Positions 8,448-17,034 of a DNA stretch of 35,471 bases are shown here, piece by piece (within the stretch, counting starts at the first letter, position 1; each line of letters begins with the position of its first letter). Location: positions 1 to 35,471 of the forward strand of contig PLNW01000148.1 in assembly GCA_003142855.1 (NCBI GenBank). The letters run 5' to 3'. This stretch comes from Myxococcales bacterium (lineage in GTDB: Bacteria; Myxococcota_A; Polyangia; Fen-1088). The notes beneath the pieces were generated by a model that saw nothing but the letters and a program-made list of their open reading frames with translations, was not told where the DNA came from and made no database searches. Both the position numbers and the translations under genes were made by a program.

Positions 8448-11400
8448 TGCTTGGCCCTTTCTTCCCCAGCCGTTGTCGCTCGACCCACAGATGCACGGAC
8501 GGTTCGACATCGCGCATGGATGTCGCCGCCGAGAAATCCTCGTCGTCCTCGGTCGCGTCCTCTTCAAGAACCGTATGCAGCAGTGCCTTCTTGTTTCGGC
8601 ACTCGCGGTCGTAGGGGGAATAGACTCGCTCGCCAGCGCCTTCAGTGGCCTTCCTGGCGATCCTCTGCCAGGTGTCGAGCAGGTGCTGGCACCGGTCCAG
8701 GACAGCCGCGCCCTGTCGATCTGCATCGGCCGCGTCCCCGCGCTGCGGCTGGCGCCGCGCCCTGTCAGCGATGGTCTTGGCCGCCTCATTGCCGGTGCTT
8801 GCCCTCTCGGCCTCAAGCAGCCGAACGGCAGTTGGCGGCGTCAGCGCGGGAGTGCGCAGGCGGACCAGCGCCACCAGCGTCCCGCACAGGCCGCGCTCAA
8901 TGGCTGGCCCCGAAAACGGCGTCACACTGGTCGCCTCGACGAAACGATAGAAGCTCTCGTGGTAGGTGCGGAACCGCTCGTAGTGCGATCGATCGCGCGG
9001 CCGGTGGACGTTCATCACCGTGACCACCAGCCCAGGCCGATTCACGTCGCGCCCGACGCGGCTGGAGGATTGGATGTACTCGCTGGTCGTCTTGGGCTGA
9101 CCGGCCACCACCATCAGGCCCAGACGTTCGATGTCCACGCCAACCGAGATCATGTTGCTGGCCAGGGCCACGTCGACGTGCTGCTCGTCGGTGTGATGGC
9201 GGCCAAGTAGATCCTTGGCCTTGGCGATCATGTAGGTGCTTTCGCGGCTGGTCAGCTCGACCGGCTCGACCTTGATCTCGCGATTGGCGACCCACGGGTG
9301 CGGCCCCTTGAAGCCAACAGGGCGGCGCTCCTCCCGCATGAGGCACAGCCGACGAACCTCGTCCTCGACCAGGCGTCGCATTCCGCCCAGCTCGCGCAAG
9401 CTGTTGAAGTACCCCACCAGGGTCATGTACGGGTCGGCGGCCTGGTCACCCGCGCCCTCGCTGTCGAAGTGGCGCTGGGCCGCGCCCAGCAGAGACACGT
9501 AGACCCGCAACAAGATCGCTTTGACTGCGCGGCCCGGGGCTGCGACGCCCAGATACTCACGGCCTGGCCCGGTGTCCACAGTGGCAAAGAAGGATTCAGA
9601 CTGATCGACACCATTGGGCGGAAACACATCCACGCCGGTTCGCCCAAACAGTGCCTGGATTTGCTTGTCGGCCCGGCGCACTGTGGCCGTGGACGCGATG
9701 ATCTTGGGCCTGACCACTTTGCCGTCGGGCCGCGTGCGCATGCACAAGCCCTCGATGGCTGTCTCGTACAGCCCGACCATCGTGCCCAATGGCCCTGAAA
9801 TCAGGTGCAATTCGTCTTGCACAATCAGGTCCGGCGGGCGCAATCCCTCGGGCAATTTCGCGGACTGCGGGGGCGGCACCGCGCCGTCCATGGGGCCGAA
9901 GAAGCGACGGCCGATTCGCGAGTGTACGCGGCCGAAAAAGGCGCCGGTTTCGCCCCGCCACGGCAGCATGGCGAACTTGTCCACAGTGGCGACGATAAAC
10001 GAAGGCAACTCGCGGTAGATCTGCTCGTCGACGAACAGCACGGGCAGACCCTCGGGATTGCGGGACGCAGCGAAGTCGCAGTGGAAGTCCGAGCACCCGA
10101 TCAGAACCTCATCTGGGTGCGTGCGGTTGGGTTTGAGTTCCAGGCTGTCCTTGCCCAGCGGCCTTGCACACCACGGGCAGGCCGGAAGCGGGAATGGCGA
10201 CTGCGCCAGCGCAGACGTGCTGTTTCGGTATTCGGTGATCGCCCGGGCGACCTCCTCAAGCGTGTTCGCCGTCGCGGACTTTCCAACCCACAGGCCCAGC
10301 GAGAAGCGCACCTGGCCAAGCCGTGGGTCCGCCTTGCGGATCAATTCGAGTGCGCAGATCAGGGTCGCCGCGCGGCCAAGTTGGTCGAGCGTCAGCAGTC
10401 GCAGGGTGTAGCGCAGCAGCACCGCCGTGCCGAGCCCACCATCCGGGCGGTTCTGGCCACGCAGCCGTCGCAGCACCAGGTTGAAGGCGATCACGCCCAG
10501 GTACGCCTCAGTCTTGCCACCGCCTGTGGGGAAGAAGATCAACTCGACGGTTTCGCGATCCTCGCGCGTTTCGTCGGCCAGGCCGGGCAAGGCGAGTAGC
10601 ACGAACGCGATCTGGAACAGACGCCACGAGGGTTGCGCGCCCTCCTTGTACCTATCCGGGCTGCGCCTGCGGGCAGCATCCGCCATTGCTCGGTTGGCAA
10701 TACGGAACGCATCGAATGCCAGCGGGTCTTGTTCCAGCAGATCGATTCCTGCCGCGATTCGTTCGCGGGCGCGTTCCGCTCTGCGCACGAGCCCCTCTAG
10801 CGTGCTTCGTCGTCCGGGAGTGTCCAGTCGAGTCGCCCTCTGCGTTGCTATCCAGGCCGCGTAGTGTTCGACCAGCGGCGAAAGTTTCACCCGCGCGGTG
10901 GCAGCGTCCGGCAGCGCAGCCAGATCCTCCATGCCCACAAGCACGTCCTGGATGTCGTCGCGGGTTTTCACCCGGGGCACCGTCGCAGTGGGAAGCCAAG
11001 CGGTCCTGACCGCGACCACGCGGCCGTCTTTCTCAATGGGCTCGGCCGCGATTCCGTGCCCGACCACGTATTCAACACGGTTGCGGAACTGAAGATCGGC
11101 GACCTGCTCATCCCGGTCGTCTGATCCTTCGCCTCTGACATTCGGGCGCGCGACGAAGCCCTTCGCACACCGAACCTCCAGCTCGACCTGGAAGATGTAC
11201 GCCTCGTCCTCGCGACCGCGCAGAGCGGGTTGGCGCCGATTGACCAGGAACAGCGACAGCGCCCTCACTCCCTTGGGCAAACCCGGCGCCACCACCTTCT
11301 CCACCACGCCGGTCAGGACCAGGTCTGGAAAGCCCGGCAGCGGGATGCCGTTCGCCAGAGCTTGGGGTTCAACGGGGACATCGACCTCGACGGGGCCACG

Positions 11401-11832
11401 CGGCTTTCGGCGCCACTCGTGCTTTCGGCGCCCATTGGCTTCCTCGCCGCCCTCGCCGCCATCAACCAGCTCGTAGTCGGCGAAGCTCACCCGGGCGGTG
11501 ACCACATCCTTCGCAACGCCGTCAGGCACGAACACGGACACGCCGAGCGAAGCTGGGAGGAGGCTCTTCCTCTTCGGCTCGGGCTCCTGGCTGGTGCTGG
11601 CCTCCTCGTCGTCGTCACCCTCGCCGAGTTCGCCTTCCTCGACCTGCTCCTCGGGCGCGCGCCCCTGCTCGGGCGCGAGGAAACCGCAGAGATACCAGCG
11701 CGAAGGTGGCAGTGGCAGGACCTCCTCGGACCGGGGACCGTCGGCGGACTCGGGGAGAAAAGGCCCGACGAGATCCGCGTGCAGCGCCGCTATCAGGTGC
11801 TGGCGGACTTCGACGGGCCGGGACGCTGGCAT
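8440..11832 (-). CDS. drmA: DISARM helicase DrmA
   Basis: The 1130-aa superfamily 2 helicase shows Walker A PTGGGKT (435-441), DEXH box DELH (673-676), motif III-like STAT (about 714-717) and a C-terminal helicase block ending in SSSRVGRD (892-929). A possible zinc knuckle CxxC...CxxxxC lies at 552-585. The N-terminal 400 residues are specific to DrmA-type proteins, with an acidic stretch near residues 60-85. In class 1 DISARM, DrmA works with DrmB as the core ATPase that engages invading DNA. ATG 11832 is preferred; an in-frame TTG at 11850 is possible. Its upstream neighbour is not drmMI, as would be usual, but a lipoprotein gene 138 bp away, so drmA must have its own promoter or rely on read-through. 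Confidence 0.9.
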   Translation of the reverse strand: MPASRPVEVRQHLIAALHADLVGPFLPESADGPRSEEVLPLPPSRWYLCGFLAPEQGRAPEEQVEEGELGEGDDDEEASTSQEPEPKRKSLLPASLGVSVFVPDGVAKDVVTARVSFADYELVDGGEGGEEANGRRKHEWRRKPRGPVEVDVPVEPQALANGIPLPGFPDLVLTGVVEKVVAPGLPKGVRALSLFLVNRRQPALRGREDEAYIFQVELEVRCAKGFVARPNVRGEGSDDRDEQVADLQFRNRVEYVVGHGIAAEPIEKDGRVVAVRTAWLPTATVPRVKTRDDIQDVLVGMEDLAALPDAATARVKLSPLVEHYAAWIATQRATRLDTPGRRSTLEGLVRRAERARERIAAGIDLLEQDPLAFDAFRIANRAMADAARRRSPDRYKEGAQPSWRLFQIAFVLLALPGLADETREDRETVELIFFPTGGGKTEAYLGVIAFNLVLRRLRGQNRPDGGLGTAVLLRYTLRLLTLDQLGRAATLICALELIRKADPRLGQVRFSLGLWVGKSATANTLEEVARAITEYRNSTSALAQSPFPLPACPWCARPLGKDSLELKPNRTHPDEVLIGCSDFHCDFAASRNPEGLPVLFVDEQIYRELPSFIVATVDKFAMLPWRGETGAFFGRVHSRIGRRFFGPMDGAVPPPQSAKLPEGLRPPDLIVQDELHLISGPLGTMVGLYETAIEGLCMRTRPDGKVVRPKIIASTATVRRADKQIQALFGRTGVDVFPPNGVDQSESFFATVDTGPGREYLGVAAPGRAVKAILLRVYVSLLGAAQRHFDSEGAGDQAADPYMTLVGYFNSLRELGGMRRLVEDEVRRLCLMREERRPVGFKGPHPWVANREIKVEPVELTSRESTYMIAKAKDLLGRHHTDEQHVDVALASNMISVGVDIERLGLMVVAGQPKTTSEYIQSSSRVGRDVNRPGLVVTVMNVHRPRDRSHYERFRTYHESFYRFVEATSVTPFSGPAIERGLCGTLVALVRLRTPALTPPTAVRLLEAERASTGNEAAKTIADRARRQPQRGDAADADRQGAAVLDRCQHLLDTWQRIARKATEGAGERVYSPYDRECRNKKALLHTVLEEDATEDDEDFSAATSMRDVEPSVHLWVERQRLGKKGPSNG

Positions 11833-11970
11833 GCGACGATGATACGCCAAGTGGCATCCATTGTTTTGCTTTCATCCGCCGACGGGTCGCTGCCGCAAGA
11901 ATCAGCACGCTGACTTTCGGCAGGCCCGGGTCGCCAGCGCCCTGCTTGCGATGTCCTGGCCCCGCGCGGC

Positions 11971-14112
11971 CTACGGGCACGCGGGGGCACTGGCCTGCAA
12001 CAGCGCATATCCCGCCTGCGCAACCGGGTGTTGAGCGAACCGCTGACGAACGAGGTTGTCGTAGCAGCCATTCAGGAGTCCCAGGGCCATCCATCCCGTG
12101 TCGAGGTAGAGATAGCTGTTTCGGCCGCTGTTGTTGGACTGATCCCACCCATCGCGCAGGCCGAGCGGCTGCTGTCTGGTGCCCGTCGCCAACGGCACAT
12201 CGGCCCCCGCGTTGTGAAAGGCGTTGAGCATGCGATACGTATCCGGGAACTGGTCGGATGCCCCCATCCCGGAGATGTAGGGTGTAACCTTCGCAGCAGT
12301 GAACGCAGCACAGGTCATGTAGCCGCATGCATCTGGATCAGAGGCACTCGCCCACCCGGCCAACGTCAACCCACTTGTCGTCGCAAATTGGTACTGCGCC
12401 CGGAGCATGTTCTGGGCGGAAACGCCGAGGGAGAGGGTTCCCATGGGAATCTGTTCGCTTGACAGATAGATGAGCCCCGCAAGCTGCAAGAATGGCCCGC
12501 CCGTGTCGCTGGCCGGTATTGCGGGATTCATGCACGACTTGCCGGTACTGTACCAACGGAAAGGATCTGCGCCGTCCAGCGCACATCCAACAGGGGCCAG
12601 CCCGGCCGTCCAGAAGCACACAGGGGCAGCCTTTGATGCTTCGGCAAGGAAGCCTCCCAGTAGTGAATCGGTCCCAAACCCTTTGATGAGCCATGTGCGC
12701 TGTAGGCCGGCACACCTGTCGATGGCGCCGTAGAGGGTGCCCGGACACGATCCCCCGCCGTCATAGAGGACGGAGAAGTCAAGCTTCTGGCGTAGGGCCT
12801 GGGCGCGAGAGGCGAGATCGGGCCACGTCGTCTCGACCACCATCAGTGCCGCGTACAACTGGGGTTCGTCAGTCAAGCTGGCGATGCGATTCGTCGGATT
12901 TGGCATCAGGGACGTGGGAGAGTGCCAATCTTGAAACCATCCGCCTCCGCTCCACGGGCTGCCGTTGGCGGCAAGGGTTGGCTGGGCGCCTGGAAACGAT
13001 TCTAGGCTCGTCAGAATCTGCACGACATCTTGTTTGGCTGACGATTCGTTGAGGAGCGCGGCAGCAGGCGCCGTACTGAAGAATGTAAGCGCGTTGGCGA
13101 TATTGACTGCGCCGGTGTACACCTCATAACAGGCGAGGTCTGGGTAAGGCGGAAGAGGTGATGGACACGACACATCACAGTCGCCCAGGCGCGTCGGATC
13201 TGCCACGAAGGATATCTGGTCGATCCACAACACAGGGCTCGCGATTCCATTCGTAGAGTCGGCCGCAAAGGTGAGGTAGTTCAAGTGCGTGGCATCCGTA
13301 CCCGGGAAAGCGGAGGACACTGTGAATGTGGCATCTGTCCAGGTAGTCGAGCCGGTCAACACGACTGCTGGTTCAACCGAGATTGGAGTGCCGGAGTTCA
13401 GCTTGAATTGCCAGACGGAGTCCGAAGTGGACGTGCGATACCGAATCTTGATCTGTGTGTAGCGACTGACGTCTGCAACTGCGTGCCAAAGCAGTCCCCC
13501 AAAACTATTGGGAGCTTCAGCGTCAGTCCCCTGAGAAAGGTGAAGAGCGATCTTCAGCGCGTACAACAAGCTGGGCCGCTGGCCGTCTGGATCTTGGTCG
13601 ACAAAAGACCAATTGACGGTTGTGTTCACCTGGGTAGCGTCTTCGGAAAACGTGGTGATACTGGCGTCGGGAAGTTGGGGAACAACGCCCCACGCTGGAT
13701 TGACGCCAGTCGGGTCGACTGCATACTGGCCCCCACATGGAATCTGGTCGTACGGCAGACCGGTCCAGGGATCTAGCAAGATACTCAGCAACGCCGTCGA
13801 GTCGGCCAGCAATTGCCCACAGGCATAGTTACGGCCCTCTTCATCCCCAGAGGTATCAAGATCTCTCACGTCTGGCAGCGCCCCATCTTCCGTGCTGCTG
13901 CTGTCGGCGCCGACGGGGACGTCGTTGTCGCTATCCTGGATGCCGTCCGCCGTTGGGGTGGTGTCATTCACGCCACTGTCCCGACCTGTGGCACCGTCAC
14001 TGCCGCCGTCGAGTAGCCGGCCCCGGCCGTGACTACAGGCCGCCAACGTCAGCACGCATGCTACGCCGGCCACTGCCATCGCTGTTGGCCAAGATCGTGG
14101 ATTCGCGTTCAT
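11971..14112 (-). CDS. Large lipoprotein with possible carbohydrate-binding and glycosidase-like domains
   Basis: The 713-aa protein starts at ATG 14112 (GAAAGGG 8 nt upstream), giving a lipoprotein signal peptide with lipobox LAAC and lipidated Cys26. Residues about 30-95 form an Asp/Ser/Gly-rich linker. Residues roughly 150-300 look like a beta-sandwich, possibly carbohydrate-binding (WQFKLNSGTPI, TWTDATFTVS, VLWIDQISFV). The C-terminal half is helical with GGGWFQDWHSPTS, NRIASLTDEPQLYAAL and YLYLDTGWMALGLLNG, a pattern recalling alpha/alpha-toroid glycosidases. The function is inferred weakly. It is out of place inside a defence operon, between the small-gene cassette and drmA, on the same strand as both. 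The frame stays open upstream for about 30 codons, but starting there would bury the signal peptide. Confidence 0.75.
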   Translation of the reverse strand: MNANPRSWPTAMAVAGVACVLTLAACSHGRGRLLDGGSDGATGRDSGVNDTTPTADGIQDSDNDVPVGADSSSTEDGALPDVRDLDTSGDEEGRNYACGQLLADSTALLSILLDPWTGLPYDQIPCGGQYAVDPTGVNPAWGVVPQLPDASITTFSEDATQVNTTVNWSFVDQDPDGQRPSLLYALKIALHLSQGTDAEAPNSFGGLLWHAVADVSRYTQIKIRYRTSTSDSVWQFKLNSGTPISVEPAVVLTGSTTWTDATFTVSSAFPGTDATHLNYLTFAADSTNGIASPVLWIDQISFVADPTRLGDCDVSCPSPLPPYPDLACYEVYTGAVNIANALTFFSTAPAAALLNESSAKQDVVQILTSLESFPGAQPTLAANGSPWSGGGWFQDWHSPTSLMPNPTNRIASLTDEPQLYAALMVVETTWPDLASRAQALRQKLDFSVLYDGGGSCPGTLYGAIDRCAGLQRTWLIKGFGTDSLLGGFLAEASKAAPVCFWTAGLAPVGCALDGADPFRWYSTGKSCMNPAIPASDTGGPFLQLAGLIYLSSEQIPMGTLSLGVSAQNMLRAQYQFATTSGLTLAGWASASDPDACGYMTCAAFTAAKVTPYISGMGASDQFPDTYRMLNAFHNAGADVPLATGTRQQPLGLRDGWDQSNNSGRNSYLYLDTGWMALGLLNGCYDNLVRQRFAQHPVAQAGYALLQASAPACP

Positions 14113-14222
14113 GTTCAAAACCCTTTCCCGATAGTCGAGGTGATTGCGCTGAATACCCCACGTATCGTGGAGTTTCTGCTTTTCCTCCGGCGAAAGACTC
14201 AAGAGTTGCCTTGACTGGGTAC

Positions 14223-14280
14223 TGTCCTAATCTGGCCGCCGGTGTCCTAGTTTGAGGGGCGACGATGAGGGGGTGTCCTA
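14223..14280. repeat. Three copies of TGTCCTA, possible insertion-sequence end
   Basis: TGTCCTA occurs at 14223-14229, 14243-14249 and 14274-14280, each followed by an A/T-rich run. Short repeated motifs near one end are typical of some insertion sequences (IS21-family termini have several such repeats bound by the transposase). No transposase gene is present, so this would be a remnant. The last copy supplies the stop codon of the adjacent DUF7689-like gene. Confidence 0.35.
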
Positions 14281-14754
14281 TTTTGCTGGTTCGCAGGGTT
14301 GACCACTGACGACTGGACAGGGAAGGCGGCGCGCTAAGAGCAACTTAACCTTTCCATAGCGTGGACCCTCCAAATCGTGCAAATCATGTTCAATATCAAC
14401 ATTTTGACCACACTTGCTCGTCCAGCGTCCGCTCGGAAGTTGCCTTGCCGCATGCGTAACCTGACTGTCCGAAACAAACAGAGCTATTTTTTCATATCCA
14501 GTCTCGTGCGCAGGGCTTGCACAAGGTGAATACCCACGGAGTCCCAAAAGCTGGACGAAGGTTTCTTCTGTCGCCACCATGGGAATTCCTGACGGCCAGA
14601 AGGTCGTCGTAGAAGGCCACCACCATCGTCCGTTCTCTCCGACCGCCCAGGCTATGCAGTTGTAGAATGGCGTGCCTGGGCTGGTGACTTTCACTGTCTT
14701 GGGATTCAGCCTAGGAAAGTCCCTGAAGAACTGCTTCGTATCATCGATCCGCAT
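14278..14754 (-). CDS. DUF7689-like small protein
   Basis: The 158-aa protein has the block YNCIAWAVGENGRWWWP followed by a second FWPSG motif, then GYEKIALFVSD, THAARQLPSGRWTSKCGQ and IEHDLHDLEG. I recognise this as a conserved family that I associate with the DUF7689 label; its biochemical role is unknown. The Cys in YNCIAW together with the conserved His in THAARQ hints at a Cys/His catalytic or papain-like arrangement, which is inference. It overlaps the next upstream gene by 14 bp in another frame and so belongs to a three-gene cassette. Its stop codon and final Lys fall within a TGTCCTA repeat, so the natural C-terminus may have been altered. Confidence 0.7.
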   Translation of the reverse strand: MRIDDTKQFFRDFPRLNPKTVKVTSPGTPFYNCIAWAVGENGRWWWPSTTTFWPSGIPMVATEETFVQLLGLRGYSPCASPAHETGYEKIALFVSDSQVTHAARQLPSGRWTSKCGQNVDIEHDLHDLEGPRYGKVKLLLARRLPCPVVSGQPCEPAK

Positions 14755-15208
14755 TCCGATTGGCCCAATTCAACCAAGCGCGCTGCATAGCTAAGAAATC
14801 ACCGCGATCAGTCGGATCGACAGGATTTACTCCAGTGATCTCTACGAGAACCGGGAACCAGTACGCGGCCGATTGCTGCAATCGAGCTAATACGAACGGA
14901 AGAACTCTATATCCAAGAGAGACGATCGCCCGATATGCCGGATGTTCAGCCATCTTATCGAGGGAGGATACGTTTCTTGTCTCCTTCTCCCACTTACGCG
15001 CAAGCGATGAGAATGTCTTTGCAAGGTGATCCATAGACAAGGAAGCATCGACGGCTCCCCGAACAGGACTACAGTACGCCTTGAATGACCCCGATGCCGA
15101 ACTATTCATAGTCATCGTGATCTCTCTTCTTTCCCACCATGGATTGAGATCAAAGTTGAAGAAGATATCGGCGGCCCGGCTGCTATGCACTTCGTAGGCA
15201 TCTGGCAT
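14741..15208 (-). CDS. Conserved helical protein, middle gene of a three-gene cassette
   Basis: The 155-aa protein contains SLARKWEKETRNVSSLDKMAEHPAYRAIVSLG, then VLPFVLARLQ, WFPVLVEITGVNP and a final AWLNWANRN. This is a conserved hypothetical pattern that looks like paired HEAT-like helices; no enzyme motif is visible. The ATG at 15208 overlaps the stop of the upstream gene (TAATG), so translation is coupled. Internal Met codons near residues 32-34 are alternative starts. Together with the neighbours on both sides it makes a compact unit of unknown function. Confidence 0.7.
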   Translation of the reverse strand: MPDAYEVHSSRAADIFFNFDLNPWWERREITMTMNSSASGSFKAYCSPVRGAVDASLSMDHLAKTFSSLARKWEKETRNVSSLDKMAEHPAYRAIVSLGYRVLPFVLARLQQSAAYWFPVLVEITGVNPVDPTDRGDFLAMQRAWLNWANRNADR

Positions 15209-15573
15209 TACTTGTTATCCTTTTTGCTGATCGTTTCCATGATGTTGATGAGTTTTGACAGCCACTCGCGTAGCGCCACAGCCGTTCCCATGTCGAGGAT
15301 CGCGTCTACCTCCACTTCTCTAACGATGGCCTGACGCGCTTCCACACTAATGGGAGGGCCGACGACCCGTCCATCTGTAACTTGCACCTCCTCCGTCTTG
15401 GGGATTGCATTTCGCTCACTAAACAACGACATGTGGATCGTTGTCCCAGAAGGCCGAATACCCCCATGGACACCATCGACGTGGATCACTCGAAAAAAAT
15501 TGCTCTTGATATAATCAAAGCGCACCTTCCCCGTGAGGGGTTCAGCGCTGACCTTCTGCGTCGCATCGCTCAT
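15208..15573 (-). CDS. Small conserved protein with FFRVIHVDG motif
   Basis: The 121-aa product begins at ATG 15573; the frame extends upstream to 15732 but that part is an Arg-rich shadow of the PIN gene. The central block YIKSNFFRVIHVDGVHGGIRP followed by IHMSLFSERNAIP is characteristic of a conserved hypothetical family whose function I do not know. The C-terminal helix (EVDAILDMGTAVALREWLSKL) may mediate oligomerisation. It is the first gene of the three-gene cassette and lies 23 bp from the truncated end of the PIN gene, so the cassette start may sit at a recombination junction. Confidence 0.7.
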   Translation of the reverse strand: MSDATQKVSAEPLTGKVRFDYIKSNFFRVIHVDGVHGGIRPSGTTIHMSLFSERNAIPKTEEVQVTDGRVVGPPISVEARQAIVREVEVDAILDMGTAVALREWLSKLINIMETISKKDNK

Positions 15574-15596
15574 CGTTACCAGGATAGTACCCGAAT

Positions 15597-15893
15597 TCAG
15601 ATCTCCATCAAGCCTGCTGTGGCTACCAGCAGGCACAGGTGATCGTAATACGAGAGCCCAGGTCGGCGTTTCCCGGCTGCCGCCACGACGTCGAACTCGG
15701 GTTCGAACACGCGCAGACCCAGGCGCTCGCACTCGCTCTCGTCCAGCGCCTTGACCTCCTCAAGCAGTTCCACCGGAACGTGGATCTGCCCCACGTGACG
15801 CGAGATCAGCGTCAGGATGGCCGAGTCCGCAGCGCAGTAGTCGATCAGCACGTTGGCGTCGGGGATCAGGAGGCCGGCGGGCTGGCTGGCCAT
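15597..15893 (-). CDS. PIN-domain protein, C-terminally truncated (probable toxin remnant)
   Basis: The 98-aa product starts with PDANVLIDYC, the first PIN strand with catalytic Asp12, has Glu45/Glu46 in LLEEVKAL and Asp84 in LSYYDHLCLLVA. PIN toxins of the type paired with XRE-M78 proteins are ribonucleases of about 150-165 aa; the normal continuation with the last acidic residue (a VTND-like motif) is missing and the frame ends in ATAGLMEI. I therefore read it as truncated and probably inactive. It starts 4 bp after the stop of the XRE-M78 gene, so the two are co-transcribed as a typical toxin-antitoxin-like pair. Confidence 0.75.
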   Translation of the reverse strand: MASQPAGLLIPDANVLIDYCAADSAILTLISRHVGQIHVPVELLEEVKALDESECERLGLRVFEPEFDVVAAAGKRRPGLSYYDHLCLLVATAGLMEI

Positions 15894-15897
15894 CGGT

Positions 15898-17034
15898 CTA
15901 CTCGACCCAGGATGCCGCCAGCTTGCGCATGTCTGCTAGGTCGATGCCCAGGATCTCGGCTCCTCGGCCGAGCGAGATCTTCTCCTGCTCGATGGCCTCG
16001 CGGACCAGCCGCTTCAGTCTTTCGCCGTTGAACTCGTGCGGGGTCAGACGGTCGGGCTCGTGCGCGCTGTGCGGCTCGGCCATCGCAGGCTTCAGGCCCA
16101 GTGGCTCCTCGGTGATGGCCAGGGTGCGGCCGTACTGCGCCTTGTACTCGGCCTGGAAGCGCCCCCACACCGCTTTGCCCAAGGGGGTGGTGTCCTGCAC
16201 GCGATGAAGCACGGTCCGGTAGCTGACCCGGAACAGCCGTTTGACCTTGAGCACCCGCTCCACGAACGACAGCCCCCGGGTCTCGTGCCACGCCTCCGCG
16301 AACACCTCGGCGGGCATCAGGAAGTAGGCGGCGAATTTGTCCGCCTCCCTCTCCTCGGCCTTGTTCTCGTCGCGGTTGTCGACGCTATAGCCGCCAAGAT
16401 GCAGCAGCAGGTGGCCCAGTTCGTGGGCTGCGGTGAAGATCCATCGCTCGACGGAGATCCGCTCCCAGACGTTGACCACGACCGCCGGGCCGCCGTCATC
16501 CTTCGCCACGGACAGGCCGAAGAACTCGTCGTTGGCGATGCAGAGCGGGTACACCTTGACGCCGTTGTCCTCCAGCAGCTCGCAGACGTCGCGGATCGCA
16601 TCCTTCGGTCCCAGCCCCGCGCTGCGCCGGGCGGCCGCGGCCAGCTTCTTCAGGCGTTCCTCGCCCTGGGCACGGCCGGTGACCTTGGCCCTGCCAAAGG
16701 CAAACCGCTTCTTCTGGCCCAGCAGGCTTTCCAACTCGCGGTACGCCTCCAGCCAGCGCGACACCCGCACCAAGACTTGCTCGCGGCTGGTCATCTTCTT
16801 CTGGCGGAAGCGCACCGCCTGCAACGGATGGACCTCGACCATCAGATCCGGGATCCTCACGCCCAGGGCCGCTGCCAGGCCGGTCAGGGTGCCGGCCCGA
16901 GGCGCGGCCGTGCCGGTTTCGATGTTCCTGTAGGCAACGCGTGAAATCCCCGTCCGCTCGGCGACCTGGGCCTGGCTCAAGCCCTTCTCGTCGCGGAGGC
17001 GACGCAGGTTGTGGGCAAGGGTGGCGTTGTCCAT
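15898..17034 (-). CDS. XRE-family regulator with ImmA/IrrE (M78) metallopeptidase domain
   Basis: The 378-aa protein has an N-terminal XRE helix-turn-helix (about residues 5-62, LSQAQVAERTGISRVAYRNIE) and an M78 peptidase domain with HEXXH as HELGH (204-208) in FTAAHELGHLLLH. Proteins of this layout act as DNA-binding regulators or antitoxins, sometimes proteolysing a partner. The following gene is a PIN-domain protein 4 bp away, a pairing known from XRE-COG2856/PIN modules. Upstream, a 10-bp inverted repeat lies directly in front of the start and between this gene and a divergent gene, fitting autoregulation. Confidence 0.88.
   Translation of the reverse strand: MDNATLAHNLRRLRDEKGLSQAQVAERTGISRVAYRNIETGTAAPRAGTLTGLAAALGVRIPDLMVEVHPLQAVRFRQKKMTSREQVLVRVSRWLEAYRELESLLGQKKRFAFGRAKVTGRAQGEERLKKLAAAARRSAGLGPKDAIRDVCELLEDNGVKVYPLCIANDEFFGLSVAKDDGGPAVVVNVWERISVERWIFTAAHELGHLLLHLGGYSVDNRDENKAEEREADKFAAYFLMPAEVFAEAWHETRGLSFVERVLKVKRLFRVSYRTVLHRVQDTTPLGKAVWGRFQAEYKAQYGRTLAITEEPLGLKPAMAEPHSAHEPDRLTPHEFNGERLKRLVREAIEQEKISLGRGAEILGIDLADMRKLAASWVE

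Noticed and set aside
8448..8816. Longer start for drmB at 8816
   Set aside because: The extra 123 residues are an Arg/Ser/Pro-rich shadow of drmA; the ATG at 8447 has a good ribosome binding site and a sensible 8-bp overlap.
14113..14202. N-terminal extension of the lipoprotein frame (SPEEKQKLHDTWG)
   Set aside because: Including it would place 30 polar residues before the signal peptide; the internal ATG at 14112 with GAAAGGG is better. The extension may be a remnant of another gene.
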